DNA of 24,485 nt from Puniceicoccales bacterium. Lineage in GTDB: Bacteria; Verrucomicrobiota; Verrucomicrobiia; Opitutales; UBA9783. Position numbers and translations under genes: made by a program. The stretch spans positions 1 through 24,485 of the forward strand of contig JAIRKR010000027.1 of assembly GCA_031260015.1 (NCBI GenBank). Reading direction: 5' to 3'. Numbering within the stretch: the stretch's first letter is position 1; the number at the start of each line of letters is the position of its first letter. Below, in pieces: positions 16,484 through 24,452 of the stretch. The notes below the pieces were generated by a model. The model saw nothing but the letters and a program-made list of their open reading frames with translations. It did no database searches and was not told where the DNA came from.

Positions 16484-17590
16484 TCAACGACTTAAATACT
16501 TTTGGATGTTTTCATACGAAGGCACATAACCTGTTTCGATATATAAAACAGCGGTACTATGTCCCCATAATAAACTCTGTTCAAGGTCAAAATGCATTAA
16601 ACGTCCGCACAAGAAACCTCCGTTGAAATGATCGCCACTCCCCGTTAAGCATTGCAGTTGTTTTGCCCGAAAAGCGGAGACAAAAGTCGCTTCGTCGCGG
16701 TAGACGGCCATAGCTCCCACATAACAGTGGTAGACGATGCAGTCGATGTTAAGTTTCTCTTTCAAGGTGAATAACCAGCGTTGAAAATCCATGCGATCTT
16801 TTTCAATTTCTGAACAGCAAGGTATTCCCATGATGTCTCCCACCATTTTGGCTTCATTTCGATTGAGCGCCAAATAAACTTCTCCTTTACCTCCAAATCG
16901 AGGTAAAATTTGCAGCAATTTTTGTAGGTCTTCGCGGGTCCTTTTGGAAGGGTCTGCCAGATCAAAAAACCAAATACGGTGGTCGTTGGGAGATAAATAA
17001 GGCAACCATTCTTCGGCAATTGTCTGCAGCAAATGGGTCATGCCGTACAACATGGTCCAATTTTGAAAAGCAATCAAATCCGATTTTGAAAAGTCGTCCA
17101 TCCAATACTTTGCGCTTTTTTGTCTCAATAAACTTTCGTAATTTACTGCATCCATTGGATAGGTATATCCCAAAAGCAACTTGCCATCATGACACTCTAG
17201 AGCTTGGGTCATGCCCGGGGTCCCCAGGGAAATTGCCTGCGTCTTTTTTGCAAACGCCTCAAAAAGTGGATGTATGGGAATCCCCAACGTACCTACATAG
17301 CGTACCTTGACGCCCATGGCCAACAGGACACCGGCCAGCAGAGGTCCATTGCCACCTATTTTTTCACACTTGGGAAACAATTCTAAATTCAAATTACAAC
17401 CCGAAGCCTCACAAATACGCTGCCCTAGCTCCGTTAAAGTGGGATACGCTTCAAATTGATTGCCTTGACCTTCACGACGCTTAACCACCGACACCAACTT
17501 GTCGATAAAACCATCCAATCCAACCCATGCTCGCTTTTTATTTAAAACAGCTTTCCCCCGAGTCTGCATCGCGTGATCATCAAAATTCAT
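16484..17590 (-). CDS. PfkB-family carbohydrate kinase, substrate unknown
   Basis: This 368-residue protein has the ribokinase-like fold. An early WVGLDGFIDKL stretch is followed by IGGNGPLLAGVLLAMGVKVRYVGTLG, which matches the first PfkB signature, and LTGSGDHFNGGFLCGRL near residue 320 matches the second, with the catalytic Asp kept in GSGD. The usual DTxGAGD Asp at the start of that motif is replaced, by Leu-Thr. The protein is longer than ribokinase (about 310) and has extra N-terminal residues. The substrate could be a sugar, a nucleoside or a cofactor precursor and I cannot choose. It heads the kinase-tmk-holB run. Confidence 0.75.
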   Translation of the reverse strand: MNFDDHAMQTRGKAVLNKKRAWVGLDGFIDKLVSVVKRREGQGNQFEAYPTLTELGQRICEASGCNLNLELFPKCEKIGGNGPLLAGVLLAMGVKVRYVGTLGIPIHPLFEAFAKKTQAISLGTPGMTQALECHDGKLLLGYTYPMDAVNYESLLRQKSAKYWMDDFSKSDLIAFQNWTMLYGMTHLLQTIAEEWLPYLSPNDHRIWFFDLADPSKRTREDLQKLLQILPRFGGKGEVYLALNRNEAKMVGDIMGIPCCSEIEKDRMDFQRWLFTLKEKLNIDCIVYHCYVGAMAVYRDEATFVSAFRAKQLQCLTGSGDHFNGGFLCGRLMHFDLEQSLLWGHSTAVLYIETGYVPSYENIQKYLSR

Positions 17591-17844
17591 TGCATATTAC
17601 TAAGGGATAAATGCATAAAAAACAATCCTATTTCGTCATCAATTTACTGTTAATCCAAGCCACAGGCCAACGAATTCAGGATAACAGAATCTAGATTATA
17701 AAAATTTGATTTAAAACACTGATGGTATCTTTGTCTGAGCATAAGAAAACGTAACCCTTGGGCAAAAAATGATCGCAGGCAAACTAAAAAACCCTGCCTC
17801 TGTTGTAAGTTTATCACTACGTAATAAAACTTATCAAAGGATGA

Positions 17845-18300
17845 TTACGCTTGCACGCTGGAATATGCGGCGGTCTCTTTGGTATTTTCTCTGGTACTCT
17901 GCTGCAAGGTCTTCAAATTTTGCACCCAGTATTCAAATGTATTTACGAAACACTCCAAAGATTTTTCAAAAATTCCGTAGTTGCAATTCAAGAGGGGGGT
18001 ATGTTGAACCAGTAAAACTTTATCGCTGAATTGCTGAAGACCCAAAGTGGCGCCATGCGTCTCTCTCCATTGCAAGTTCGCTTCGAGTAAACGTGGATAA
18101 ATGCGTTTAATTTGCCATTCGTTTACATTTCCCAAACTGGCTTTAAAAGAAAAAACATTATCTGCCGTATTTAACTCTATGGTGACCAATAATGTTTCGT
18201 CAAACATTAAAAAACATTGATGCTGGTCATCTAACACCAACGGTTCCTCCAAATTTACTTCCGACGCTAACCGATCAAGCCACTGCTGAAATATCTGCAT
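17845..18300 (-). CDS. CesT/Tir-type type III secretion chaperone
   Basis: The 151-residue acidic protein has the size, composition and pattern of class I T3SS chaperones (CesT, SycE, Scc family). An N-terminal helix with LDRLASEVNLEEPL is followed by beta strands with 'LVLDDQHQCFLMFDETLLVTIEL', a block near residue 60-90 that includes the conserved LLEANLQWRETHGATLGLQ region, then a strand with VLLVQHTPL and a C-terminal amphipathic helix (EKSLECFVNTFEYWVQNLKTL). Such chaperones hold one or a few effectors in a secretion-ready state. The likely cargo is not adjacent. Its location within 1 kb of the sctY-sctV pair supports the T3SS reading. I am fairly sure of the family and unsure of the partner. 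Confidence 0.72.
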   Translation of the reverse strand: MQIFQQWLDRLASEVNLEEPLVLDDQHQCFLMFDETLLVTIELNTADNVFSFKASLGNVNEWQIKRIYPRLLEANLQWRETHGATLGLQQFSDKVLLVQHTPLLNCNYGIFEKSLECFVNTFEYWVQNLKTLQQSTRENTKETAAYSSVQA

Positions 18301-18425
18301 AAATTACAAAAACCTACGGTAACAAAACTATTAAAAACTCACTCTGCCCTTATATTATCCATATTATATATCTTCAAACGCTATTGTCAATGCCATAAGA
18401 TCAAAAGGTTACAATTACTGCCCAT

Positions 18426-19004
18426 TCACAAACTGCACAAATAGCGATATTTGATTAGATAACTGGACCCAGAGTAGGCTGTCAACCCTGTAGTAACAAC
18501 CAGATTTACGTAATTTAGATAGGTTAAACCCACTAGCCAAGAAGCTGGGAACCAACGCGCACCATCTATTTTTAACATTTCTATCAACAGAAAAGAGCCC
18601 ATGACAACGATTTGCAACACCGTTTTTACCTTACCCAAATTTTCAGCAGCCAAAATGCTTCCCGACTTTGCGGCGATGATGCGTAATCCCGTTACCAAAA
18701 ACTCACGACAAACGATTAACAATACACAAAACACGCCCCATAAAGGCACCAAATGTTTACCAATGAGCAAAATAAAAATACCCACCGTAAAAATTTTATC
18801 GTTCAAGGCATCCAACAGCTTTCCCAATTCTGATGTTTGATTATATTTTCTAGCCAAATACCCATCTAACCAATCTGTAATCCCAGCCAAGACGTATACG
18901 ATGAACGCCAAGGTTATGGAGCCCGGAAACGAGGCGTAAAAAAATCCACCGATAACAAACAATAAGGGTATCCTTACTAAAGTAATCCAATTGGGTAAAT
19001 TCAC
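18426..19004 (-). CDS. pgsA: CDP-diacylglycerol-glycerol-3-phosphate 3-phosphatidyltransferase
   Basis: PgsA makes phosphatidylglycerol phosphate at the inner membrane. The 192-residue protein opens with NLPNWITLVRIP, the family's typical start, and carries the CDP-alcohol phosphotransferase motif DWLDGYLAR ... G ... LLDALNDK at residues 44-70, with all four Asp, the Gly pair and the Arg in place. Four or more membrane helices follow. The start codon is GTG at 19004. It faces away from sctY, so the 207-base gap between them should hold divergent promoters. Confidence 0.93.
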   Translation of the reverse strand: MNLPNWITLVRIPLLFVIGGFFYASFPGSITLAFIVYVLAGITDWLDGYLARKYNQTSELGKLLDALNDKIFTVGIFILLIGKHLVPLWGVFCVLLIVCREFLVTGLRIIAAKSGSILAAENLGKVKTVLQIVVMGSFLLIEMLKIDGARWFPASWLVGLTYLNYVNLVVTTGLTAYSGSSYLIKYRYLCSL

Positions 19005-19171
19005 AAACTACATATTTTTTTATCAATTCACCGATTTTGCAAGCGTTTTTATACAAATAAGTTTTAGAACCGTGTACGGAAGAAAACTGCCGGCATATGC
19101 GTAGCACAACATTTACCTAATTTTACGTCAACAATCCTCCGATGAACTTTTTATGCGGATGTAATTTTTTA

Positions 19172-19200
19172 TTTACTTTCCAAGCGTATACTCCTAGAAT
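19172..19200 (+). promoter_or_regulatory. Candidate promoter of sctY-sctV
   Basis: TTTACT (19172-19177) and TAGAAT (19195-19200) are separated by 17 bases, matching 4 of 6 and 5 of 6 consensus positions. The start of transcription would fall about five bases before the ATG at 19212. The match is by eye in AT-rich sequence. Confidence 0.3.
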
Positions 19201-19211
19201 ATAGGCTGGTT

Positions 19212-19556
19212 ATGGCGGCTTTAACAATAGAACAAATAAAATTTTTATATCTACTCGCCTACATGTACATGCAGCAGTCAAAATACGCGCAGGCCTTGCA
19301 ATTGTTTCGAATTCTGCGTCTACATACGGCAGAAAATATGCAAATAGCACTTACGTTGGCCTTCTGCTTGCACAAAGCGAGTCGTTTGGAAGAAGCTACC
19401 AAAGTTCTAAATTCTCTGGATATAAATAAACTCTCCATCAGCCAAAAAACTGCCTATTATTTTATTAGCAGCAAAGTTTTGTGGGATTTAAAAAAAGTTA
19501 CGGAATCGCGGGAAATGCTACACAACTATTTAAAATGTAGAAAACTAAATTCATGA
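19212..19556 (+). CDS. sctY: YscY/SctY-like small TPR protein of the T3SS
   Basis: The 114-residue protein has about three tetratricopeptide helix pairs (for example residues 10-37 and 40-70) and no signal peptide. Yersinia YscY has the same size and TPR nature, lies immediately upstream of yscV (lcrD), and is the chaperone of the export substrate YscX. Here the gene is directly upstream of sctV, and the TGA stop overlaps the sctV ATG as ATGA. The match in length, repeat type, position and coupling supports an SctY role. TPR sequences are degenerate, so another small TPR chaperone is possible. A YscX-like gene is not seen next to it. Confidence 0.65.
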   Translation: MAALTIEQIKFLYLLAYMYMQQSKYAQALQLFRILRLHTAENMQIALTLAFCLHKASRLEEATKVLNSLDINKLSISQKTAYYFISSKVLWDLKKVTESREMLHNYLKCRKLNS

Positions 19557-21655
19557 ACTTTATAGGGTCCATAGAAAAAACGGTTTCCAAAGTTTCACGG
19601 TTCAATGACGTTTTATTGGCCGTCTTGGTGGTCATGATCATTGCTTTAATGATCGTTCCCGTTCCAAGCTACATCTTAGACGGCCTCATAGCGCTCAATT
19701 TTACCATTTCGATCGTCCTTCTCATGATGGCACTTTACATCCCCAATGTGCTTGCATTTTCTACATTCCCCAGCATGTTGTTGTTCACAACGCTCTTTCG
19801 ATTGGCCCTCAGTATTACAACCACACGTATGATTTTACTGTACGCCGATGCCGGTGAAATCATTTTTACGTTCGGGCAATTTGTGGTCGGTGGTAATTTC
19901 GTCGTTGGTGCCGTTATCTTTTTGATACTTTTAATCGTCCAATTTTTGGTCATCACAAAAGGTGCCGAACGTGTTGCCGAAGTGGCAGCCAGGTTTACTT
20001 TGGATGCGATGCCGGGAAAGCAAATGAGTATCGATGCCGACATGCGAGCAGGGACCATTGACATGGATGAAGCCAAACGCCGACGCAGCGATCTTGAACG
20101 AGAAAATCAACTTTACGGTGCCATGGACGGTGCCATGAAATTCGTCAAAGGGGATGCCATTGCAGGATTGATTATTACCGCCGTCGACATCATTGCCGGA
20201 CTGATTATTGGCGTTACACAAAAAGGGATGGAGTTGCAAAAAGCGCTTACAACGTATTCCATCTTAACCATTGGAGACGGTCTCGTTTCCCAAATTCCCG
20301 CACTGCTGATTTCCATTACGGCCGGTATTATCGTAACCAAGGTAGGGGCCGCCGACGGAACCATCCTGGGGCGTGACATTGGCAAACAAGTTCTCGGACA
20401 ACCTAAAGCGCTTCTCATAGGGGGCTTTATGGTCGTTGGAATGATGCTCATGCCCGGCTTTCCCAAAGTTCCTTTTATGATTTTGGCATCCATGGTCCTC
20501 GTTGTAGGTTACACGCTCGTTAAAACCCGTGGACAAACGGGCAAACCCAAACGTCAGCATTCTCCCATGTCTCCCGCAGCCAATCCGCAACGCAAAGCTC
20601 CCGAAGTTACTCACGAATCCGAGGACTCTGGCGATGAATTTTCGGTTACCATCCCACTCATATTGGACGTGGCACGTTCCGTTGAAGAAACCATCGAGCC
20701 CGACGTTTTGAATGAGCAACTTATTCAAATTCGTAGGGCTTTATATCACGATTTAGGTGTTCCCTTCCCCGGGATTCACCTGAGATTCAACGAAAGTTTG
20801 GAAGATAATGGTTATAGAATTTTGCTGAGTGAAGTCCCCATCAGCCAAGGGAAATTGATGGGAACGCACGTTTTAGTGCGCGAATCAAAAGAAAATCTCG
20901 ATATCTTGGGTATTAATATTGTCGAAGCCGAAAACTTTTTACCCAATATCCCAACTTTGTGGGCAGCCGCTTCCGACATAGAGACTTTAAATACAGCCAA
21001 TATTGCCTACATGCGTACGCCGCAAATTCTCACCTACCACCTATCCTTCATTTTAAAAAAATATGCGGGTGAATTTTTGGGCATTCAAGAATGCAAATTT
21101 TTATTGGAGAATATGGAACAGGATTTTCCTGAAATTGTACGCGAAGTACAGCGCGTTTTACCCATACAAAAAATTACAGATATTTTCCAAAGATTAGTAC
21201 AGGAAGAAATTTCCATTAGAAATTTAAAACTTATTTTACAGTGTTTAATCGACTGGGGACAAAAAGAAAAAGAACCCGTCCTACTGGCCGACTACGTACG
21301 ATCCAATTTACGTCGCTACATCAGCTACAAATTCAGCGAAGGACGCAATGTCCTTTCCGTTTACCTATTGGATCCACAAGTTGAAGAAATTGTCCGCAAA
21401 GCGGTTAGGCAAACTTCTGCAGGAAGCTATCTTGCGCTTGATCCACCGACTGCCAAAAAACTGGTCAAAGCCATTAAAGATGAGGTGGGTGAAATCCATC
21501 TTCTATCCCACCGTCCGGTCCTTCTCACATCCATGGACATCCGACGTTACATCCGAAAATTGATTGAATTAGAAATCTATGATTTGCCCGTTTTATCGCA
21601 CCAAGAACTTACGGAAGAAATCACCATTCGCCCGCTGGGTAGGGTTCACATATAG
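19553..21655 (+). CDS. sctV: Type III secretion export gate protein SctV (LcrD/FlhA family)
   Basis: SctV forms the nonameric export gate of the injectisome. The 700-residue protein has about eight membrane helices in the first 325 residues, the FHIPEP-family signature at about 140-164 (RVAEVAARFTLDAMPGKQMS), and a long cytosolic C-terminal domain that begins after a Pro/Ser/Lys-rich linker around residues 325-365. The length (Yersinia YscV is about 704) and the SctY-like neighbour argue for the injectisome form over flagellar FlhA, and no flagellar genes are seen. No other T3SS structural gene lies in the window, so the apparatus must be scattered, as in Chlamydiae. Start ATG 19553 overlaps the upstream stop. 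Confidence 0.93.
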   Translation: MNFIGSIEKTVSKVSRFNDVLLAVLVVMIIALMIVPVPSYILDGLIALNFTISIVLLMMALYIPNVLAFSTFPSMLLFTTLFRLALSITTTRMILLYADAGEIIFTFGQFVVGGNFVVGAVIFLILLIVQFLVITKGAERVAEVAARFTLDAMPGKQMSIDADMRAGTIDMDEAKRRRSDLERENQLYGAMDGAMKFVKGDAIAGLIITAVDIIAGLIIGVTQKGMELQKALTTYSILTIGDGLVSQIPALLISITAGIIVTKVGAADGTILGRDIGKQVLGQPKALLIGGFMVVGMMLMPGFPKVPFMILASMVLVVGYTLVKTRGQTGKPKRQHSPMSPAANPQRKAPEVTHESEDSGDEFSVTIPLILDVARSVEETIEPDVLNEQLIQIRRALYHDLGVPFPGIHLRFNESLEDNGYRILLSEVPISQGKLMGTHVLVRESKENLDILGINIVEAENFLPNIPTLWAAASDIETLNTANIAYMRTPQILTYHLSFILKKYAGEFLGIQECKFLLENMEQDFPEIVREVQRVLPIQKITDIFQRLVQEEISIRNLKLILQCLIDWGQKEKEPVLLADYVRSNLRRYISYKFSEGRNVLSVYLLDPQVEEIVRKAVRQTSAGSYLALDPPTAKKLVKAIKDEVGEIHLLSHRPVLLTSMDIRRYIRKLIELEIYDLPVLSHQELTEEITIRPLGRVHI

Positions 21656-22530
21656 AGTTATTTTTGCGGCAAGTGCACAATTGTCATCGCATTCAGAGTC
21701 TTAGGTCTTCCTAAATTTGGCCCATTATTGTTAGCTTTAAACGCCAACCTCACATATAAAATTAAATCAACATTCCAATCATTAATATCCTCATTGCAAT
21801 ACGTTCATCTGAAAAAATAAAATGCAGCCGTACGCATGCGTTTGTTTTTTAGCATCTCTCGGAGATTTCGCACGGCACACAGGATTGCATTATTTTACAC
21901 AAATGTTTTTACCCTACGGCAGCTGCACATTTTAAAAAATCCTATAACCACAAAATAGGTTGAACAGCGTACCTCTACGCGTTGTTACGTACCTTTTATG
22001 AACGCAACATGTTTGTAAACCGATTATCTCCACAAATACAGTTTGACGGACGAAAAAGAAGGATATTTGCAAAGAACACCCCAGGGACGACAATTAACCG
22101 CCAAGGGTTGGCGGGCAATTTCAATGCAGGTACCGCAGCGAGATCTACAATTGGAACATCCCACAAACTGAACAAGGGATATTTACGTAGGCGTGAGTAA
22201 AGACGGTTATCTCATATGATCTTGCTTTTATAATCCCTAGAAGTAGCGTCAGGCAATTGGCGTAAGAAAACATCTAACCACGAGGCTACTTCCCAACCTT
22301 GACGGATATTTACTTGAAGTTTTCGCCTGGAGTAATGTAAACGAATGGATGGAAGAAAACCTATTGCACAACCGTTTGACAGGGTAGGCTCGCTAAAACA
22401 TGGTGCAAGTAATGCCGTGTTGATTCAAACGGGAAGATGCGATTGGAAGATGGAAGAGCCACCCAAAAACTTATCATAAATCACCCCAAAACGCAGTTAT
22501 ACCATCGTAGGGGCAAATCCTTAGATACGA
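21656..22530 (+). other. Gene-poor 0.9-kb stretch with small unsupported ORFs and hairpins
   Basis: I find no recognisable gene here. The longest + frame ends at 22200; from ATG 22009 it would give a 63-residue basic protein rich in Arg, Gly, Thr and Asn. A second + ORF (22345-22479, 44 codons) is smaller still. Neither has a ribosome binding site or a motif I know. Short inverted repeats occur at 21701-21714 (TTAGG-TCTT-CCTAA) and 21967-21980 (GCGTA-CCTC-TACGC), and a 10-bp palindrome at 21832-21841 is followed by a T-rich run. The region may be a decayed gene, regulatory DNA for the flanking genes, or carry an unrecognised RNA. Confidence 0.45.
21701..21714 (+). terminator. Small hairpin after sctV, weak terminator candidate
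   Basis: TTAGG and CCTAA form a perfect 5-bp stem around a TCTT loop, 45 bases after the sctV stop. No proper T-run follows, so it could serve at most as part of a weak terminator. Confidence 0.2.
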
Positions 22531-24282
22531 TTAGATGGCATTATTGACGACGTCCTGGGCGGGGATGCAAACAACCCTGTAGACACTGCGGCCCGTATTA
22601 AAAAAGACAAGCCAGAGGTAGCCATTTTTGACATCCATGAAGAGGAGGCGTGAACAATCCGTTAAATCACCAAAACTGTTGCCGTTTTGGTCCACGAATT
22701 CCCGTTTGGTAAGGAGGTGAACGTTGCCACGCGTATCTAATCCATAGCGGGCAACACCGAGGACAAGATGCGTTTTCTTTCCGGGATAGCAGTAGGCGTA
22801 GATGATGTGATTGTTATGTACGACAAACATGTGGGTATTTTTGTACAAGGTGGTGGCTGAAGCTGTTTCTTCGTGAGTTCCGGTCGTTACCGGGAAGACG
22901 GCAATGCAGTTTTCGGTGGGACAATTACCGATGCTATCATGAATAGAGTAATAAAAAAGAGCCAGGACGACGTAGGAGGTATTCCAACTGACGTAGGATG
23001 CGGTCCAAATCCGGGAAGTCTTCGTCATGCTTAAAGTAAGAAACTTACCATTTATAACACCAAAATCACTGTGATAATTGCAGCCGGCTTCCGTATTACT
23101 ACTGGTATCAAAATAACCTATCTGATCGGTACTTATTGAGTTCTCCCAATAAGAATAATTGAAATACATTTTCCTCGCTCTAGGCGTATAGCCCGATGAC
23201 CACATAACATAATAATAGCCATCCGATGTTATTATACGTGGCTCCCAACAGGTCGTATTGGTGGGCCCAAGCTCAGATGTGCCATAGAAGCCTTGCCCCA
23301 AAGTATTATTATCTATCTGCAATAGCTGTCTGTGAGACAAATTTGAATTTACGTCGTAGGTAGCAATGTTGTGGCTGTTTTTATGTGGCCAAAGAACAAC
23401 TGTTTTTGCCTCGTTCACGTTGTTGACGGCGGTAAAGACATTGCGGTTGTAGATCAAAGTGGTGAAATCTCCAAATCCATCCGCACGTAAACCACGTCCC
23501 GCGTAGTTACCCTCCCCTTTATAAGCAGCTATAAACTTTGTTTCCGCCACACTCAAATCTGATTTTTTGATCTTCGTCAACATGATACCTTCCGTATCGG
23601 GCCCCGGAGAACCATGATTATTCCACCAACGCGAGGGAGGCATATACGTAACCAAATGAATATAGTCTGATGTGCCGTTTGCTTCTTGGGCAAGGCAAGG
23701 CATCATGGTTACCCAAATTACATTTGCATACTGATTAGTTTCATTACCAATATTATTCTTCCACAAAGTATAATTGCCCATACATGACGTATCCAATGCA
23801 AATTCATACCAAGCTTGCGTTCCATTAGGAGTGATTTTCCCTACAACAAAACGATACCATGCAAAGCCATTATTGAATGAATGTACTATATAGTATAAGG
23901 TACCTGTTGAGTCTACCATACAACCAGGACGTACCGTGTCTAAAAGTTTTGAATCTGCCCCCCAAACGGATACTGGGATTTGAAACCAAATACTTTGTCT
24001 CATCAAACTATGGTTCAATGAATAACCTCTTAATACCTGCGATACGTAACTAAATGGCGGATTATAGGCGGCCAATGGCCTCGTTAAGCAAACCACACCG
24101 AAGGCTATGCAAAGCCGTATAAATTTTTGAAATAAACTCGAACATCCGAAGGACTTCCACCATCCCCACTTCTGGACTGCTCCCAAGATTCGACTCGGTC
24201 CTGATCCCGGATCGGGTTTTAACCTTTGCTCGGGTTCTAATCCTCGACTCGATTCCAATCGTTGTCTCGGTTTTAGACCCAA
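22531..24282 (-). CDS. Large secreted protein of unknown function with a repeat-rich leader
   Basis: I do not recognise this protein. The frame given starts at TTG 24282 (583 residues). From residue 33 (TTG 24186) it reads as a classical Sec signal peptide: Lys and Trp residues, a hydrophobic core IRLCIAFGVVCL, then RPLAA before a likely cut ahead of YNPPF. The mature part of about 510 residues is rich in Tyr, Trp, Thr, Asn and Gly with alternating short hydrophobic strands, as in beta-propeller or other all-beta surface proteins. About ten Cys are present. No membrane anchor is visible at the C-terminus. The segment before the signal peptide consists of hexapeptide repeats (GLxPxx), and the same frame stays open to 24462 through octanucleotide repeats. 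The ordinary start codons are TTG 24186 and TTG 24282; the real start may lie upstream in another frame. Confidence 0.6.
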   Translation of the reverse strand: MGLKPRQRLESSRGLEPEQRLKPDPGSGPSRILGAVQKWGWWKSFGCSSLFQKFIRLCIAFGVVCLTRPLAAYNPPFSYVSQVLRGYSLNHSLMRQSIWFQIPVSVWGADSKLLDTVRPGCMVDSTGTLYYIVHSFNNGFAWYRFVVGKITPNGTQAWYEFALDTSCMGNYTLWKNNIGNETNQYANVIWVTMMPCLAQEANGTSDYIHLVTYMPPSRWWNNHGSPGPDTEGIMLTKIKKSDLSVAETKFIAAYKGEGNYAGRGLRADGFGDFTTLIYNRNVFTAVNNVNEAKTVVLWPHKNSHNIATYDVNSNLSHRQLLQIDNNTLGQGFYGTSELGPTNTTCWEPRIITSDGYYYVMWSSGYTPRARKMYFNYSYWENSISTDQIGYFDTSSNTEAGCNYHSDFGVINGKFLTLSMTKTSRIWTASYVSWNTSYVVLALFYYSIHDSIGNCPTENCIAVFPVTTGTHEETASATTLYKNTHMFVVHNNHIIYAYCYPGKKTHLVLGVARYGLDTRGNVHLLTKREFVDQNGNSFGDLTDCSRLLFMDVKNGYLWLVFFNTGRSVYRVVCIPAQDVVNNAI

Positions 24283-24319
24283 GTTCAGTCCAGGTTTTTG
24301 ACCGGATTCAAAGCTTTGT
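24194..24319 (-). repeat. Degenerate 18-bp tandem repeat encoding hexapeptides
   Basis: Seven imperfect units of 18 bp can be set end to end, beginning at 24194, 24212, 24230, 24248, 24266, 24284 and 24302, with a family consensus near CTCGGTTTTAAACCTTGT on the + strand. In the secreted-protein frame they encode six-residue units such as GLKPRQ, RLESSR, GLEPEQ and RLKPDP. The unit length keeps the frame. The segment lies just before the predicted signal peptide, so it is either a cytosolic leader or untranslated. Confidence 0.75.
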
Positions 24320-24372
24320 CCGAAGTCCTCCAGCTCCGGAATGACGTTTGCGACTATGCGCTTTGTCGATGT

Positions 24373-24452
24373 GAGGTCTTGTGGTCTTGAGGTCTTGAGG
24401 TCTTGAGGTCTTGAGGTCTTGAGGTCGTGAGGTCTTGAGGTATTGAGGTCTT
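24373..24452. repeat. Octanucleotide tandem repeat, ten copies of GAGGTCTT
   Basis: Ten 8-bp units run end to end. Seven match GAGGTCTT exactly, including four in a row at 24389-24420 and single copies at 24373, 24429 and 24445. Three carry one substitution each (24381, 24421, 24437). Read on the minus strand they code for an eight-residue cycle (DLKTSRPQ) in the frame of the secreted protein. Each copy gained or lost changes the frame, because eight is not a multiple of three. Confidence 0.93.

Noticed and set aside
17768..17801. A GCAGG/CCTGC inverted repeat as a terminator for the chaperone gene
   Set aside because: The stem is only five base pairs with a 12 to 13-base loop and no following T-run on the minus strand.
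20113..20728. Overlapping minus-strand frames of 126 and 154 codons inside sctV
   Set aside because: They are antisense to a strongly supported coding region and have no ribosome binding site or family pattern.
24373..24452. A CRISPR array
   Set aside because: The 8-bp units run directly into each other with no spacers and are far too short.
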